DNA from: VXRJ01 sp965246995
GTDB taxonomy: Bacteria > Acidobacteriota > Vicinamibacteria > Vicinamibacterales > UBA8438
Assembly (NCBI GenBank): GCA_965246995.1
Contig: OZ252008.1
Span: 2,852,001-2,916,000, forward strand
Direction: 5' to 3'
DNA length: 64,000 nt
Shown here: positions 18,376 to 25,574 of the stretch, one piece after another
Position numbering within the stretch: the stretch's first letter is position 1
Layout: each line of letters starts with the position of its first letter
The notes under the pieces: generated by a model
Databases searched by the model: none
What the model saw: only the letters and a program-made list of their open reading frames with translations
Told to the model about the DNA's origin: nothing
Made by a program: the position numbers and the translations under genes

Positions 18376-18864
18376 ATGAATCGCATGCCACCAGTCGTGG
18401 AGATGGACTTGGTTGTGGGGCCGAAGGCGGAGGGAGCCCGGAGGGCGATCGGAGCCTTCGGCCCCACGGCTACGTCAGCCGCGACGGCACCCGATCCTGA
18501 AGTTCCGGCGAAAGCCCAGCGCCGCCGGTTCACGGCGGAGTATCGGCTCGGCATCCTCAAGCAGGCCGACGCGTGCAAGCGGCCTGGCGAGCTGGGGGCG
18601 CTGCTGCGCCGCGAAGGCTTGTATAGCTCGCACTTGGCGAATTGGCGACGGCAGCGTGAGCAGGGCGCCCTGCGGGACATGCGGGGACGTCGGCGCGGCC
18701 CGACCCCACGTCCGATCGACCCGCGTGTGAAGCAGTTGGAAGCCGAGAACCGCAGGCTCGAGCGGAAGCTGCAGCGGGCCGAGACGATCATCGCCCTCCA
18801 AAAAAAAGTTGCCGAGATCCTGGAGATCCCCCTGAAACCCCTCGACACCGACGAGACCGACTGA
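18376..18864 (+). CDS. IS3-family OrfA, copy B
   Basis: A 162-aa helix-turn-helix plus coiled-coil protein almost identical to the copy A product. The slippery sequence is eight A then G at 18800-18808. Shifting -1 there leads into the frame of orfB with no stop in between, which is the usual way IS3-family elements make the full transposase. The TGA stop shares its A with the ATG of orfB, so OrfB might also be made by reinitiation. Confidence 0.87.
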   Translation: MNRMPPVVEMDLVVGPKAEGARRAIGAFGPTATSAATAPDPEVPAKAQRRRFTAEYRLGILKQADACKRPGELGALLRREGLYSSHLANWRRQREQGALRDMRGRRRGPTPRPIDPRVKQLEAENRRLERKLQRAETIIALQKKVAEILEIPLKPLDTDETD

Positions 18865-19982
18865 TGCGCGCGATCGAGGCCGTCACGGCGAAGGGCGAGA
18901 CGTCGGCGTTGTGTCAGAGCATCGGCGTGTCCCGCGCGTCGCTCTATCGGCAGCGCCGGCCCACGCCGCCGGCGACACCCCGGCGGCCCCGCGCACCGTC
19001 GCCGCGCGCGTTGGTCCCTGCCGAACGGCGAGCCGTCCGCGACACGTTGCACAGCGCGCGGTTTGTCGATCAATCGCCCGCCGAAGTCTATGCGACGTTG
19101 CTTGAGGAGCAGACCTACCTCTGCTCCCCGCGCACGATGTATCGGGTGCTCGCCGAGGCCGACGAAGTGCGGGAGCGCCGCGACCAGGTGCGGCATCCGG
19201 CGTACGTCAAACCCGAGCTCGTCGCGACGGCGCCAAATCAGGTCTGGTCCTGGGACATCACCAAGCTGAAGGGCCCGGTCCCCTATCTCTACTACTCGCT
19301 GTATGTGATCCTCGACCTCTTCAGCCGCTACGTCGTGGGCTGGATGGTGGCGGTCAAGGAGAGCGCTCACTTGGCCGAGCGCTTGATCGAGCAGACCTGC
19401 GCGAAGCAGCGCATCCAGCCGCAGCAGCTCACGATTCACGCCGACCGCGGCGCGCCCATGCGCAGCAAGCTCGTCGCGCTGTTGTTCTCCGACCTCGGCA
19501 TCGCGGCCAGCCACTCGCGGCCGCGCGTGAGCAATGACAATCCGTTCTCGGAGGCGCAGTTTCGCACCTTCAAGTATCGGCCGGAGTTTCCGAAGCGGTT
19601 CGGCGCACTCGAACACGCGCGCGCCATCTGCCACGACCTCTTGGCTTGGTACAATGATGCCCACCACCACAGCGGCCTCAGCTATCTCACGCCGGCCGAC
19701 GTGCATTACGGCCGCGCGCCGGCGATCCTCGACCTGCGTCACCGGACCCGCCTCGCGGCCTACGCCGCGCATCCGGAGCGCTTCGTCAGCGGACCACCAC
19801 GCCCCGAAACCTTGCCGACCGCCGTGTGGATCAATCCGCCGTCTAAAACGACCCGCCAGGATGCCCCAGGACCGACGACCGGCACCCCGGACAACTCGCA
19901 GCATGAGGTCGTTGCCCGGCGGCCACCACCGCTCGATCGATCGTCGATTCAACGCGTCGATGGCGTGGAGTCGCTACAGTAA
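18864..19982 (+). CDS. IS3-family transposase OrfB, copy B
   Basis: A 372-aa rve-domain enzyme with the same catalytic triad as copy A (WSWDITK, IHADRG, NPFSEAQF). It is intact and could serve the other two copies in trans. Sequence differences from copies A and C are limited to scattered residues (for example YRQRR versus YRRRR near residue 30), which indicates recent amplification. The long antisense frame through this IS is a shadow. Confidence 0.88.
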   Translation: MRAIEAVTAKGETSALCQSIGVSRASLYRQRRPTPPATPRRPRAPSPRALVPAERRAVRDTLHSARFVDQSPAEVYATLLEEQTYLCSPRTMYRVLAEADEVRERRDQVRHPAYVKPELVATAPNQVWSWDITKLKGPVPYLYYSLYVILDLFSRYVVGWMVAVKESAHLAERLIEQTCAKQRIQPQQLTIHADRGAPMRSKLVALLFSDLGIAASHSRPRVSNDNPFSEAQFRTFKYRPEFPKRFGALEHARAICHDLLAWYNDAHHHSGLSYLTPADVHYGRAPAILDLRHRTRLAAYAAHPERFVSGPPRPETLPTAVWINPPSKTTRQDAPGPTTGTPDNSQHEVVARRPPPLDRSSIQRVDGVESLQ

Positions 19983-20899
19983 ATGCTGAACCAGGTTGTC
20001 TCAAAGACGTTGACACGGCCCGTTCCTCCGTACCTGCCACGCCCGCCACCCGCAGGGCCACCGCGAACAGAGGCGAAGCGACCTTCTCCCTTGCGAAGGT
20101 GGTGATCTCCGGAGCATCGGCGAAGAAGGGCTCTCCTTTGGGGGTCACGACCGAACGCAGGACGCTCTTCGCCCACGGCTGCCGGGCTGGTTCAAAGAGC
20201 ACCTGGTAGAGACCCAGTTCGCCCTCCGTGAGCTCGGCCAGGGCCGCGATGATGGGCAGCAGCGGTTCGGTGGCAACTTTCTTGGCGGAGAGCGGCACCA
20301 TGAACTCGCTGGCCAGCCCGAACTCGGCCGCCGAGAAATGCTGTTCGGCAAGCTCACCCCAGCGATCTCCGAGGGTCTCTTGTGGTGCCAGGGCGGACAG
20401 GGCCGGAAAGGCCGCCTTGAGCTGGCCGAGCACGTTCGAAGCATCGCGTCGATCCGCCGCCAGGCGAAGCTCGACGCAGCGCCTGCCGCCGAGCAACTCG
20501 ATTGCGACAGGGCTGCGCGCAGTCAGCAGCGCCTGCAGCCAGCCGATGAGGGGCGCACTTGAGATCCGCGTGTGCTCCGGGATCGAGAGGACGAACTCAA
20601 CGAGCTCAACGTCTTCCGGGCTCGGCTCGGGACGCGGCTCGGGAGCCTCGAGCGCCTCCGTCTCTGCCTCGGGTGATCCGCTTCGGAGCCCTTCGACAAG
20701 CAAGGAGAGCCAGGTCGGTCGACGGATGTCGTCGACCCCTCGCTCGTCGCTCGCCCTGGGTCGGCGAAACGCCCGAAAAGCCGGCTCCAGCGCGACTAGT
20801 TCCTCGTAGAGCGCCCAGCCCCGGCCGCCAATCTCCCACTCGTAGAAGGTCCGCGTTTTGCGCTCAACAGCAGTCAGCCGGGGCTCATCGGCCATCGGT

Positions 20900-21547
20900 C
20901 TAGCTTGGCCCCGCTAGTTCCCGAAGGTGCGGCTTTGCCTCCGCCTCGGATAGCGCTCGAAGACCTTTCTCGTTTCGGAGCTCTCCGACCACCTGCATCA
21001 CCGCGTTCCTCACCGACTCTTGGAACATCAGTGCGGTATCGAGGCGGTAGTAGGTCCCCGGACTGAAGAGCCTCTCGTAGACCCACCCTACAAGCGGGAT
21101 CTCCAGAATCGCTTCCTCGGCCTGGATCTTGCCATCTCGAATCAGGATTCCGAGCACCCCGATCAGAATCGGCATCGCGATCGTGGCCAGGACGAACCCA
21201 AGTGCCTGTACAAGGATGCTGTAGACGATCACAGAACCCAGGAGGATCAGTCCCAGAAATAGGAGCCCGTACTTCTGCGGGATGCGGGCCAGCCACCACG
21301 AGAAGAAGAACCCCTTACCAAAAGGGGCCGCACAGACATCGAAGGCCAGGCGCGAGCGCTGCACTCTCAAGTACTCCCGTTTTGCCGTGGCAAGCCCGCC
21401 TTCCTGCCACTCGACGCGCGACAGCTTGATGTCGGGAACGCTGCGCTCCTTGAGAGCCTCTTCCACCGCAACATAGAACTCCATCCCCGATGTTTCGAAG
21501 TTCTCTATCAGTAGGTACCAGTGCGAAATGACTTCGGGATTTTTCAC
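20900..21547 (-). CDS. Two-TM membrane protein upstream of the ATPase gene, unknown function
   Basis: I take the GTG at 21547 as start because GGAGG lies 6 nt upstream; the longer open frame to 21787 runs antisense into IS copy C. The 215-aa product has a soluble N-terminal part (about 1-75, YLLIENFETSGMEFYVAVEE). Two adjacent hydrophobic helices follow (about 85-130, LLFLGLILLGSVIVYSILV and GFVLATIAMPILIGVLGIL). A soluble C-terminal part ends in LRELAGPS. It stops 4 bp before the ATPase start, so the pair is an operon. This arrangement suggests a membrane partner for the DNA-pumping ATPase. No family was recognised. Confidence 0.7.
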   Translation of the reverse strand: MKNPEVISHWYLLIENFETSGMEFYVAVEEALKERSVPDIKLSRVEWQEGGLATAKREYLRVQRSRLAFDVCAAPFGKGFFFSWWLARIPQKYGLLFLGLILLGSVIVYSILVQALGFVLATIAMPILIGVLGILIRDGKIQAEEAILEIPLVGWVYERLFSPGTYYRLDTALMFQESVRNAVMQVVGELRNEKGLRALSEAEAKPHLRELAGPS

Positions 21548-21630
21548 GCTTTTCCTCCGTCGGGAACTGAACCGTACCGGGATCGTCGGACGGGCCGTGT
21601 CAACGTCTTTGAGACAACCTGATTCAGCAT

Positions 21631-22749
21631 TTACTGTAGCGACTCCACGCCATCGACGCGGTGCAACGACGACCGATCGAGCGGCGGTCGCGGCCGGGCA
21701 ACGACCGCATGCTGCGAGTCGTCCGGGGTGCCGGTCGTCGGTCCTGGGGCATCCTGGCGGGTCGTTCTCGACGGCGGATTGATCCATACGGCGGTCGGCA
21801 AGGTTTCTGGGCGTGGTGGTCCGCTGACGAATCGCTCCGGATGCGCGGCGTAGGCCACGAGGCGGGTGCGGTGACGCAGGTCGAGGATCGCCGGCGCGCG
21901 GCCGTAATGCACGTCGGCCGGCGTGAGATAGCTGAGGCCGCTGTGGTGGTGGGCATCATTGTACCAAGCCAAGAGGTCGTGGCAGATGGCGCGCGCGTGT
22001 TCGAGTGCGCCGAACCGCTTCGGAAACTCCGGCCGATACTTGAAGGTGCGAAACTGCGCCTCCGAGAACGGATTGTCATTGCTCACGCGCGGCCGCGAGT
22101 GGCTGGCCGCGATGCCGAGGTCGGAGAACAACAGCGCGACGAGCTTGCTGCGCATGGGCGCGCCGCGGTCGGCGTGAATCGTGAGCTGCTGCGGCTGGAT
22201 GCGCTGCTTCGCGCAGGTCTGCTCGATCAAGCGCTCGGCCAAGTGGGCGCTCTCCTTGACCGCCACCATCCAGCCCACGACGTAGCGGCTGAAGAGGTCG
22301 AGGATCACATACAGCGAGTAGTAGAGAGAGGGAACCGGGCCCTTCAGCTTGGTGATGTCCCAGGACCAGACCTGATTCGGCGCCGTCGCGACGAGCTCGG
22401 GTTTGACGTACGCCGGATGCCGCACCTGGTCGCGGCGCTCCCGCACTTCGTCGGCCTCGGCGAGCACCCGATACATCGTGCGCGGGGAGCAGAGGTATGT
22501 CTGCTCCTCAAGCAACGTCGCATAGACTTCGGCGGGCGATTGATCGACAAACCGCGCGCTGTGCAACGTGTCGCGGACGGCTCGCCGTTCGGCAGGGACC
22601 AGCGCGCGCGGCGACGGCGCGCGGGGCCGCCGGGGCGTCGCCGGCGGCGTGGGCCGGCGCCGCCGATAGAGCGACGCGCGGGACACGCCGATGCTCTGAC
22701 ACAACGCCGACGTCTCGCCCTTCGCCGTGACGGCCTCGATCGCGCGCAT
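21631..22749 (-). CDS. IS3-family transposase OrfB, copy C
   Basis: A 372-aa rve-core transposase like copies A and B, with intact catalytic D, D and E. The C-terminal part has diverged slightly (DDSQHAVVARPRPPLDRSS instead of DNSQHEVVARRPPPLDRSS), making it the most distinct of the three copies. Confidence 0.87.
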   Translation of the reverse strand: MRAIEAVTAKGETSALCQSIGVSRASLYRRRRPTPPATPRRPRAPSPRALVPAERRAVRDTLHSARFVDQSPAEVYATLLEEQTYLCSPRTMYRVLAEADEVRERRDQVRHPAYVKPELVATAPNQVWSWDITKLKGPVPSLYYSLYVILDLFSRYVVGWMVAVKESAHLAERLIEQTCAKQRIQPQQLTIHADRGAPMRSKLVALLFSDLGIAASHSRPRVSNDNPFSEAQFRTFKYRPEFPKRFGALEHARAICHDLLAWYNDAHHHSGLSYLTPADVHYGRAPAILDLRHRTRLVAYAAHPERFVSGPPRPETLPTAVWINPPSRTTRQDAPGPTTGTPDDSQHAVVARPRPPLDRSSLHRVDGVESLQ

Positions 22750-23237
22750 CAGTCGGTCTCGTCGGTGTCGAGGGGTTTCAGGGGGATCTCCAGGATCTCG
22801 GCAACTTTTTTTTGGAGGGCGATGATCGTCTCGGCCCGCTGCAGCTTCCGCTCGAGCCTGCGGTTCTCGGCTTCCAACTGCTTCACACGCGGGTCGATCG
22901 GACGTGGGGTCGGGCCGCGCCGACGTCCCCGCATGTCCCGCAGGGCGCCCTGCTCACGCTGCCGTCGCCAGTTCGCCACGTGCGAGCTATACAAGCCTTC
23001 TCGGCGCAGCAGCGCCCCCAGCTCGCCAGGCCGCTTGCACGCGTCCGCCTGCTTGAGGATGCCGAGCCGATACTCCGCCGTGAACCGGCGGCGCTCGGCT
23101 TTCGCCGGCACTTCAGGATCGGGTGCCGTCGCGGCTGACGTAGCCGTGGGCCCGAAGGCTCCGGTCGCCCTCCGGGCTCCCTCCGCGTTCGGCCCCGCGA
23201 CCACGTCCATCTCCACGGCTGGTGGCATGCGATTCAT
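22749..23237 (-). CDS. IS3-family OrfA, copy C
   Basis: A 162-aa helix-turn-helix protein with the same A8G slippery site before its end and a one-base overlap with orfB. Differences from copies A and B include KAERRR for KAQRRR near residue 46. Intact. Confidence 0.85.
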   Translation of the reverse strand: MNRMPPAVEMDVVAGPNAEGARRATGAFGPTATSAATAPDPEVPAKAERRRFTAEYRLGILKQADACKRPGELGALLRREGLYSSHVANWRRQREQGALRDMRGRRRGPTPRPIDPRVKQLEAENRRLERKLQRAETIIALQKKVAEILEIPLKPLDTDETD

Positions 23238-23327
23238 CCATCAAACCCTCCCCGCCCCTACACTAATCTCAATAGGGAGGTTGTCTCACAGATCATTGGC
23301 ACAAGGGGGGAGACCGAATTCGTTGAA

Positions 23328-24221
23328 TCAGGCCACCGCAGCCTGCTCATAGTACTGCGCCTCGAACTCTGCTGGTGGAATGTCCCCGAGCGGCCCCAAC
23401 AGTCGTCGTGTGTTGAACCAGTCCACCCACGTCAAGGTGGCGAACTCCACGGCCTCGAGGGTGCGCCACGGGCCCTTCCGTCGAATCACCTCCGTCTTGT
23501 ACAAGCCGATCACCGATTCGGCGAGGGCATTGTCATAGGCATCGCCTTGGCTGCCGACCGACGGCGCGATGCCGGCGTCCACGAGGCGATCCGTGTACCG
23601 CATCGAGAGATATTGCGACCCGGCATCACTGTGATGTACGAGGCCGGTGAGGGCGTCGCCCCGGCGGGCGTAGATCGCCTGCTCCAACGCATCCAGCACA
23701 AAGTCCGTGCGCATGGAGGCCGACACCCGCCAGCCCACAATGCGTCGCGCAAACACGTCGATAACGAACGCGACGTAGACAAAGCCGCCCCAGGTTGCGA
23801 CGTACGTGAAATCGGAGACCCAGAGCTGATTCGGACGGGTGGCCACGAATCGGCGGTCAACGAGGTCCACCGGGCGACCGCCCTCACCTGCGTGGGTCGT
23901 GGTGACCCAGGCCCGGCCCCGGACGGCCCCGGCAAGGCCCATCGCGCGCATCAGGCGCGCCACGGTGCAGCGCGCCACGCGGACGCCGTCCCGCCGCAGC
24001 TGCTTCCAGACTTTCCGGGGGCCGTAGACCTGCTGGTGCGCGTCATAGACCCGCTGAATCTCGACGCGGAGCTGATCGTCGCGCTGCGCCCGTGCGGACC
24101 GGCGCGTCGGATGTGTCCGCTGGTGCCGATGGCGATGATACGTCGACGGGGCGATCGGCAGCACGGCGCAGATCGGCTCGACCCCGAACACGGCGCGATG
24201 GTCGGCGATGAACTGGACCAT
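23328..24221 (-). CDS. IS3-family transposase OrfB (IS D)
   Basis: A 297-aa integrase-core transposase. The N-terminal HTH_21-like region (VYDAHQQVYGPRKVWKQL) precedes the rve domain with LWVSDFTYVATW (D), VHHSDAGSQYLS (D) and DNALAESVIGLYKTE (E). The C-terminal region is WVDWFNTRRLLGPLGDIPP. It lies in the -1 frame of orfA and begins 5 nt after it, so expression by frameshift fusion is likely. Intact. Confidence 0.9.
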   Translation of the reverse strand: MVQFIADHRAVFGVEPICAVLPIAPSTYHRHRHQRTHPTRRSARAQRDDQLRVEIQRVYDAHQQVYGPRKVWKQLRRDGVRVARCTVARLMRAMGLAGAVRGRAWVTTTHAGEGGRPVDLVDRRFVATRPNQLWVSDFTYVATWGGFVYVAFVIDVFARRIVGWRVSASMRTDFVLDALEQAIYARRGDALTGLVHHSDAGSQYLSMRYTDRLVDAGIAPSVGSQGDAYDNALAESVIGLYKTEVIRRKGPWRTLEAVEFATLTWVDWFNTRRLLGPLGDIPPAEFEAQYYEQAAVA

Positions 24222-24226
24222 CGTGG

Positions 24227-24568
24227 CTACGTCCTCCGGCGGTCGAGCTCCGCCTGGGCGAAATACGCGAACGCTTTCCGCAGGATCTCATTCGCCCGCT
24301 TCAGCTCACGGACCTCGCGCTCCAGCTCCTTCAACCGCTCCCGCTCGCTCGTCGTCAGGCCCGGCCGATGCCCAGCATCACGCTGCGCCTGCCGCACCCA
24401 CTTCCGCAGCGTCTCCGCCGTGCAGCCGAGCTTCGGCGCCACCGACTGCAGCACCGCCCACTCTGAGGCGTGGGCCTCCCGGTGCTCCTCGACCATCCGG
24501 ACGGCACGTTCGCGCACTTCCGGAGAAAACCGACTTGGACGTCCCATAGACCCCATCCTCCCAAGCAA
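24227..24568 (-). CDS. IS3-family OrfA (IS D)
   Basis: A 113-aa helix-turn-helix protein (PSRFSPEVRERAVRMVEEH, then CTAETLRKWVRQAQRD) with a C-terminal coiled coil (LKELEREVRELKRANEILR). Typical of the IS3 subgroup. It is the DNA-binding partner of the downstream OrfB. Confidence 0.88.
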   Translation of the reverse strand: MLGRMGSMGRPSRFSPEVRERAVRMVEEHREAHASEWAVLQSVAPKLGCTAETLRKWVRQAQRDAGHRPGLTTSERERLKELEREVRELKRANEILRKAFAYFAQAELDRRRT

Positions 24569-24598
24569 TGAGGTCTCCGAGAAACCCGGTACGATTCA

Positions 24599-25267
24599 GT
24601 CCGCCCGGATCCGTTTCGCGAGCCGTGACAGGATCGTGCTCGCCAGATTCAGGACTCGAACCCAGGGCAGGATCAGGAAGCGGCTGTTATTGACCACCAA
24701 CTGGAGATTCCGGGTCCGCCCCGCGTCGTCCCATCCCACCCACGCGTCGCGGCTCGCCATGCGCCAGGCGGGGCTCGAGCACTGCAGACACGCCACGAGC
24801 GTTCGCGTCGGCGTCGAGGCGTACACCAGATAGCGGAGCTGCGCTCCGAACGGCACCCGATACCCCAGGTAGTGATAGCGGCCCACCAACTCCCGAAACA
24901 GGCGCTGCGCGGCTGGCCCGTCGACCCGCTCGACCACGATCGGGCCGAGGTCGCCGACCATGCCCGTGACCGCACGCTGCGCGTTGCCCAGCGGCGTGAT
25001 CGGGATACTGGTGGACGACCCCCGTGGACGACCCGCGCGCTTGGCCGGAAGGACCACCACCCCCGCCCGCGCCAGACGTTCCAGGAACTCGCGGGCCTCC
25101 CGTGCCTTCTACCGCCCGTTGGGGCGACGCCAGGACAGCCACTCGCAGGCCGTGAGCGCCAACTCGCTCCGGCTGAGCCCGGGAAACCGCGCCACGACGT
25201 CCTGGATCAGCGCCCGTTCGTTCGGCTGGACTTCTCGGCCGCAGAACCTCCACGCGACATCGGCCAC
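24599..25267 (-). pseudogene. DUF4338 (DruA-like) gene remnant: premature stop and IS-truncated
   Basis: From GTG 25267 (GAGG 6 nt upstream) the frame reads WRFCGREVQPNERALIQDVV and CEWLSWRRPNGR, then an amber codon at 25109-25111. It continues as KAREAREFLERLARAG, GRYHYLGYRVPFGAQLRYLV, SSPAWRMASRDAWVGWDD and NNSRFLILPWVRVLNLAS. These motifs match the DUF4338 family, which includes DruA of Druantia defence systems but is also common as stand-alone genes in mobile elements. The C-terminal end is removed by the IS at 24598. Non-functional as it stands. Confidence 0.75.
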
Positions 25268-25344
25268 GGGCGCCTCCTCAGCACCTTGAGGTTACAAGGC
25301 GGCGATCGATTTGTTCAGTGGAACTTTCAACAAACTGGGAATGC

Positions 25345-25509
25345 TCCCAGGCCAAGCAGGGCTTTCGCGAATTTCACGCGGCTCGGCGAACGATTGAGGG
25401 ATATGAGGCGCTGCACATGATCCGGAAGGGGCAGGTAAGGCGGGTGAGCGGTTCGGATGTTCGGCGGCAGATTCAGTTCATCGACAAACTGTTCGAGGTG
25501 GTTGCCTGA
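25345..25509 (+). pseudogene. C-terminal scrap of an IS6-family transposase
   Basis: About 55 residues (GFREFHAARRTIEGYEALH, then MIRKGQVRRV and IQFIDKLFEVVA) match the end of IS6/IS26-type transposases. Everything upstream is missing and the other IS end was not found. Confidence 0.7.
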
Positions 25510-25574
25510 TATGGGCGCCCGGTCGACTCGACCAAGTCGGTCTCTTGCTGCTTTTCAAAGTTGCAACACATCCC

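Larger units (their letters stand above)
18304..20020 (+). mobile_element. IS3-family element, copy B (in ATPase gene)
   Basis: 1717 bp, flanked by the target duplication CGTT (18300-18303 and 20021-20024). Same ends as copy A, opposite orientation. Removal with one CGTT restores the ATPase frame. Confidence 0.9.
15782..20895 (-). pseudogene. VirD4/TraD/HerA-type ATPase with nuclease-like and HTH tail, split by IS3 copy B
   Basis: Two pieces, 20895-20021 and 18299-15782, join in frame at the IS (...AGVAGTEE|RAQDIVRN...) to give about 1130 aa. The N-terminal 300 residues are of unknown fold. The ATPase has Walker A GASGTGKSTLL and Walker B FFLYIDEFHHVA, with LTVAHQDLHQL as sensor-like motif. 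A winged-helix segment follows, then a PD-(D/E)xK-like domain (GARVDIVALARR then IAIEIEMG). A terminal excisionase-type helix-turn-helix (ADYVGLSPATLETMRVRGGG, then GRRVVYRREDLDTWL) completes it. Such ATPases pump DNA. The combination with a nuclease-like domain and an AlpA-like tail, next to attL, suggests a coupling factor for the island. The C-terminal HTH may be a separate gene fused in this lineage. Confidence 0.7.
21593..23310 (-). mobile_element. IS3-family element, copy C
   Basis: Same ends as copies A and B but one base longer (an extra A before the terminal G-run). Flanks GACG (left) and AGAC (right) do not match, so the target duplication has been lost, probably by an adjacent deletion. 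Another IS3-family element begins 13 bp to the right. Orientation is opposite to copy B. Confidence 0.85.
23324..24598 (-). mobile_element. IS3-family element of a different group (IS D)
   Basis: The minus-strand orfA and orfB span 23328-24568. The right end read inward begins TGAATCGTACCGGG; the left end begins TGAATCAGGCC at 23324 and includes the orfB stop. No clear target duplication. It truncates the C-terminal end of the DUF4338 remnant to its right and abuts IS copy C on its left. Confidence 0.7.

Noticed and set aside
17769..19952. 727-aa minus-strand frame spanning IS copy B and the ATPase gene
   Set aside because: Crosses the IS boundary antisense to orfA/orfB; similar frames over copies A and C are the same artefact.
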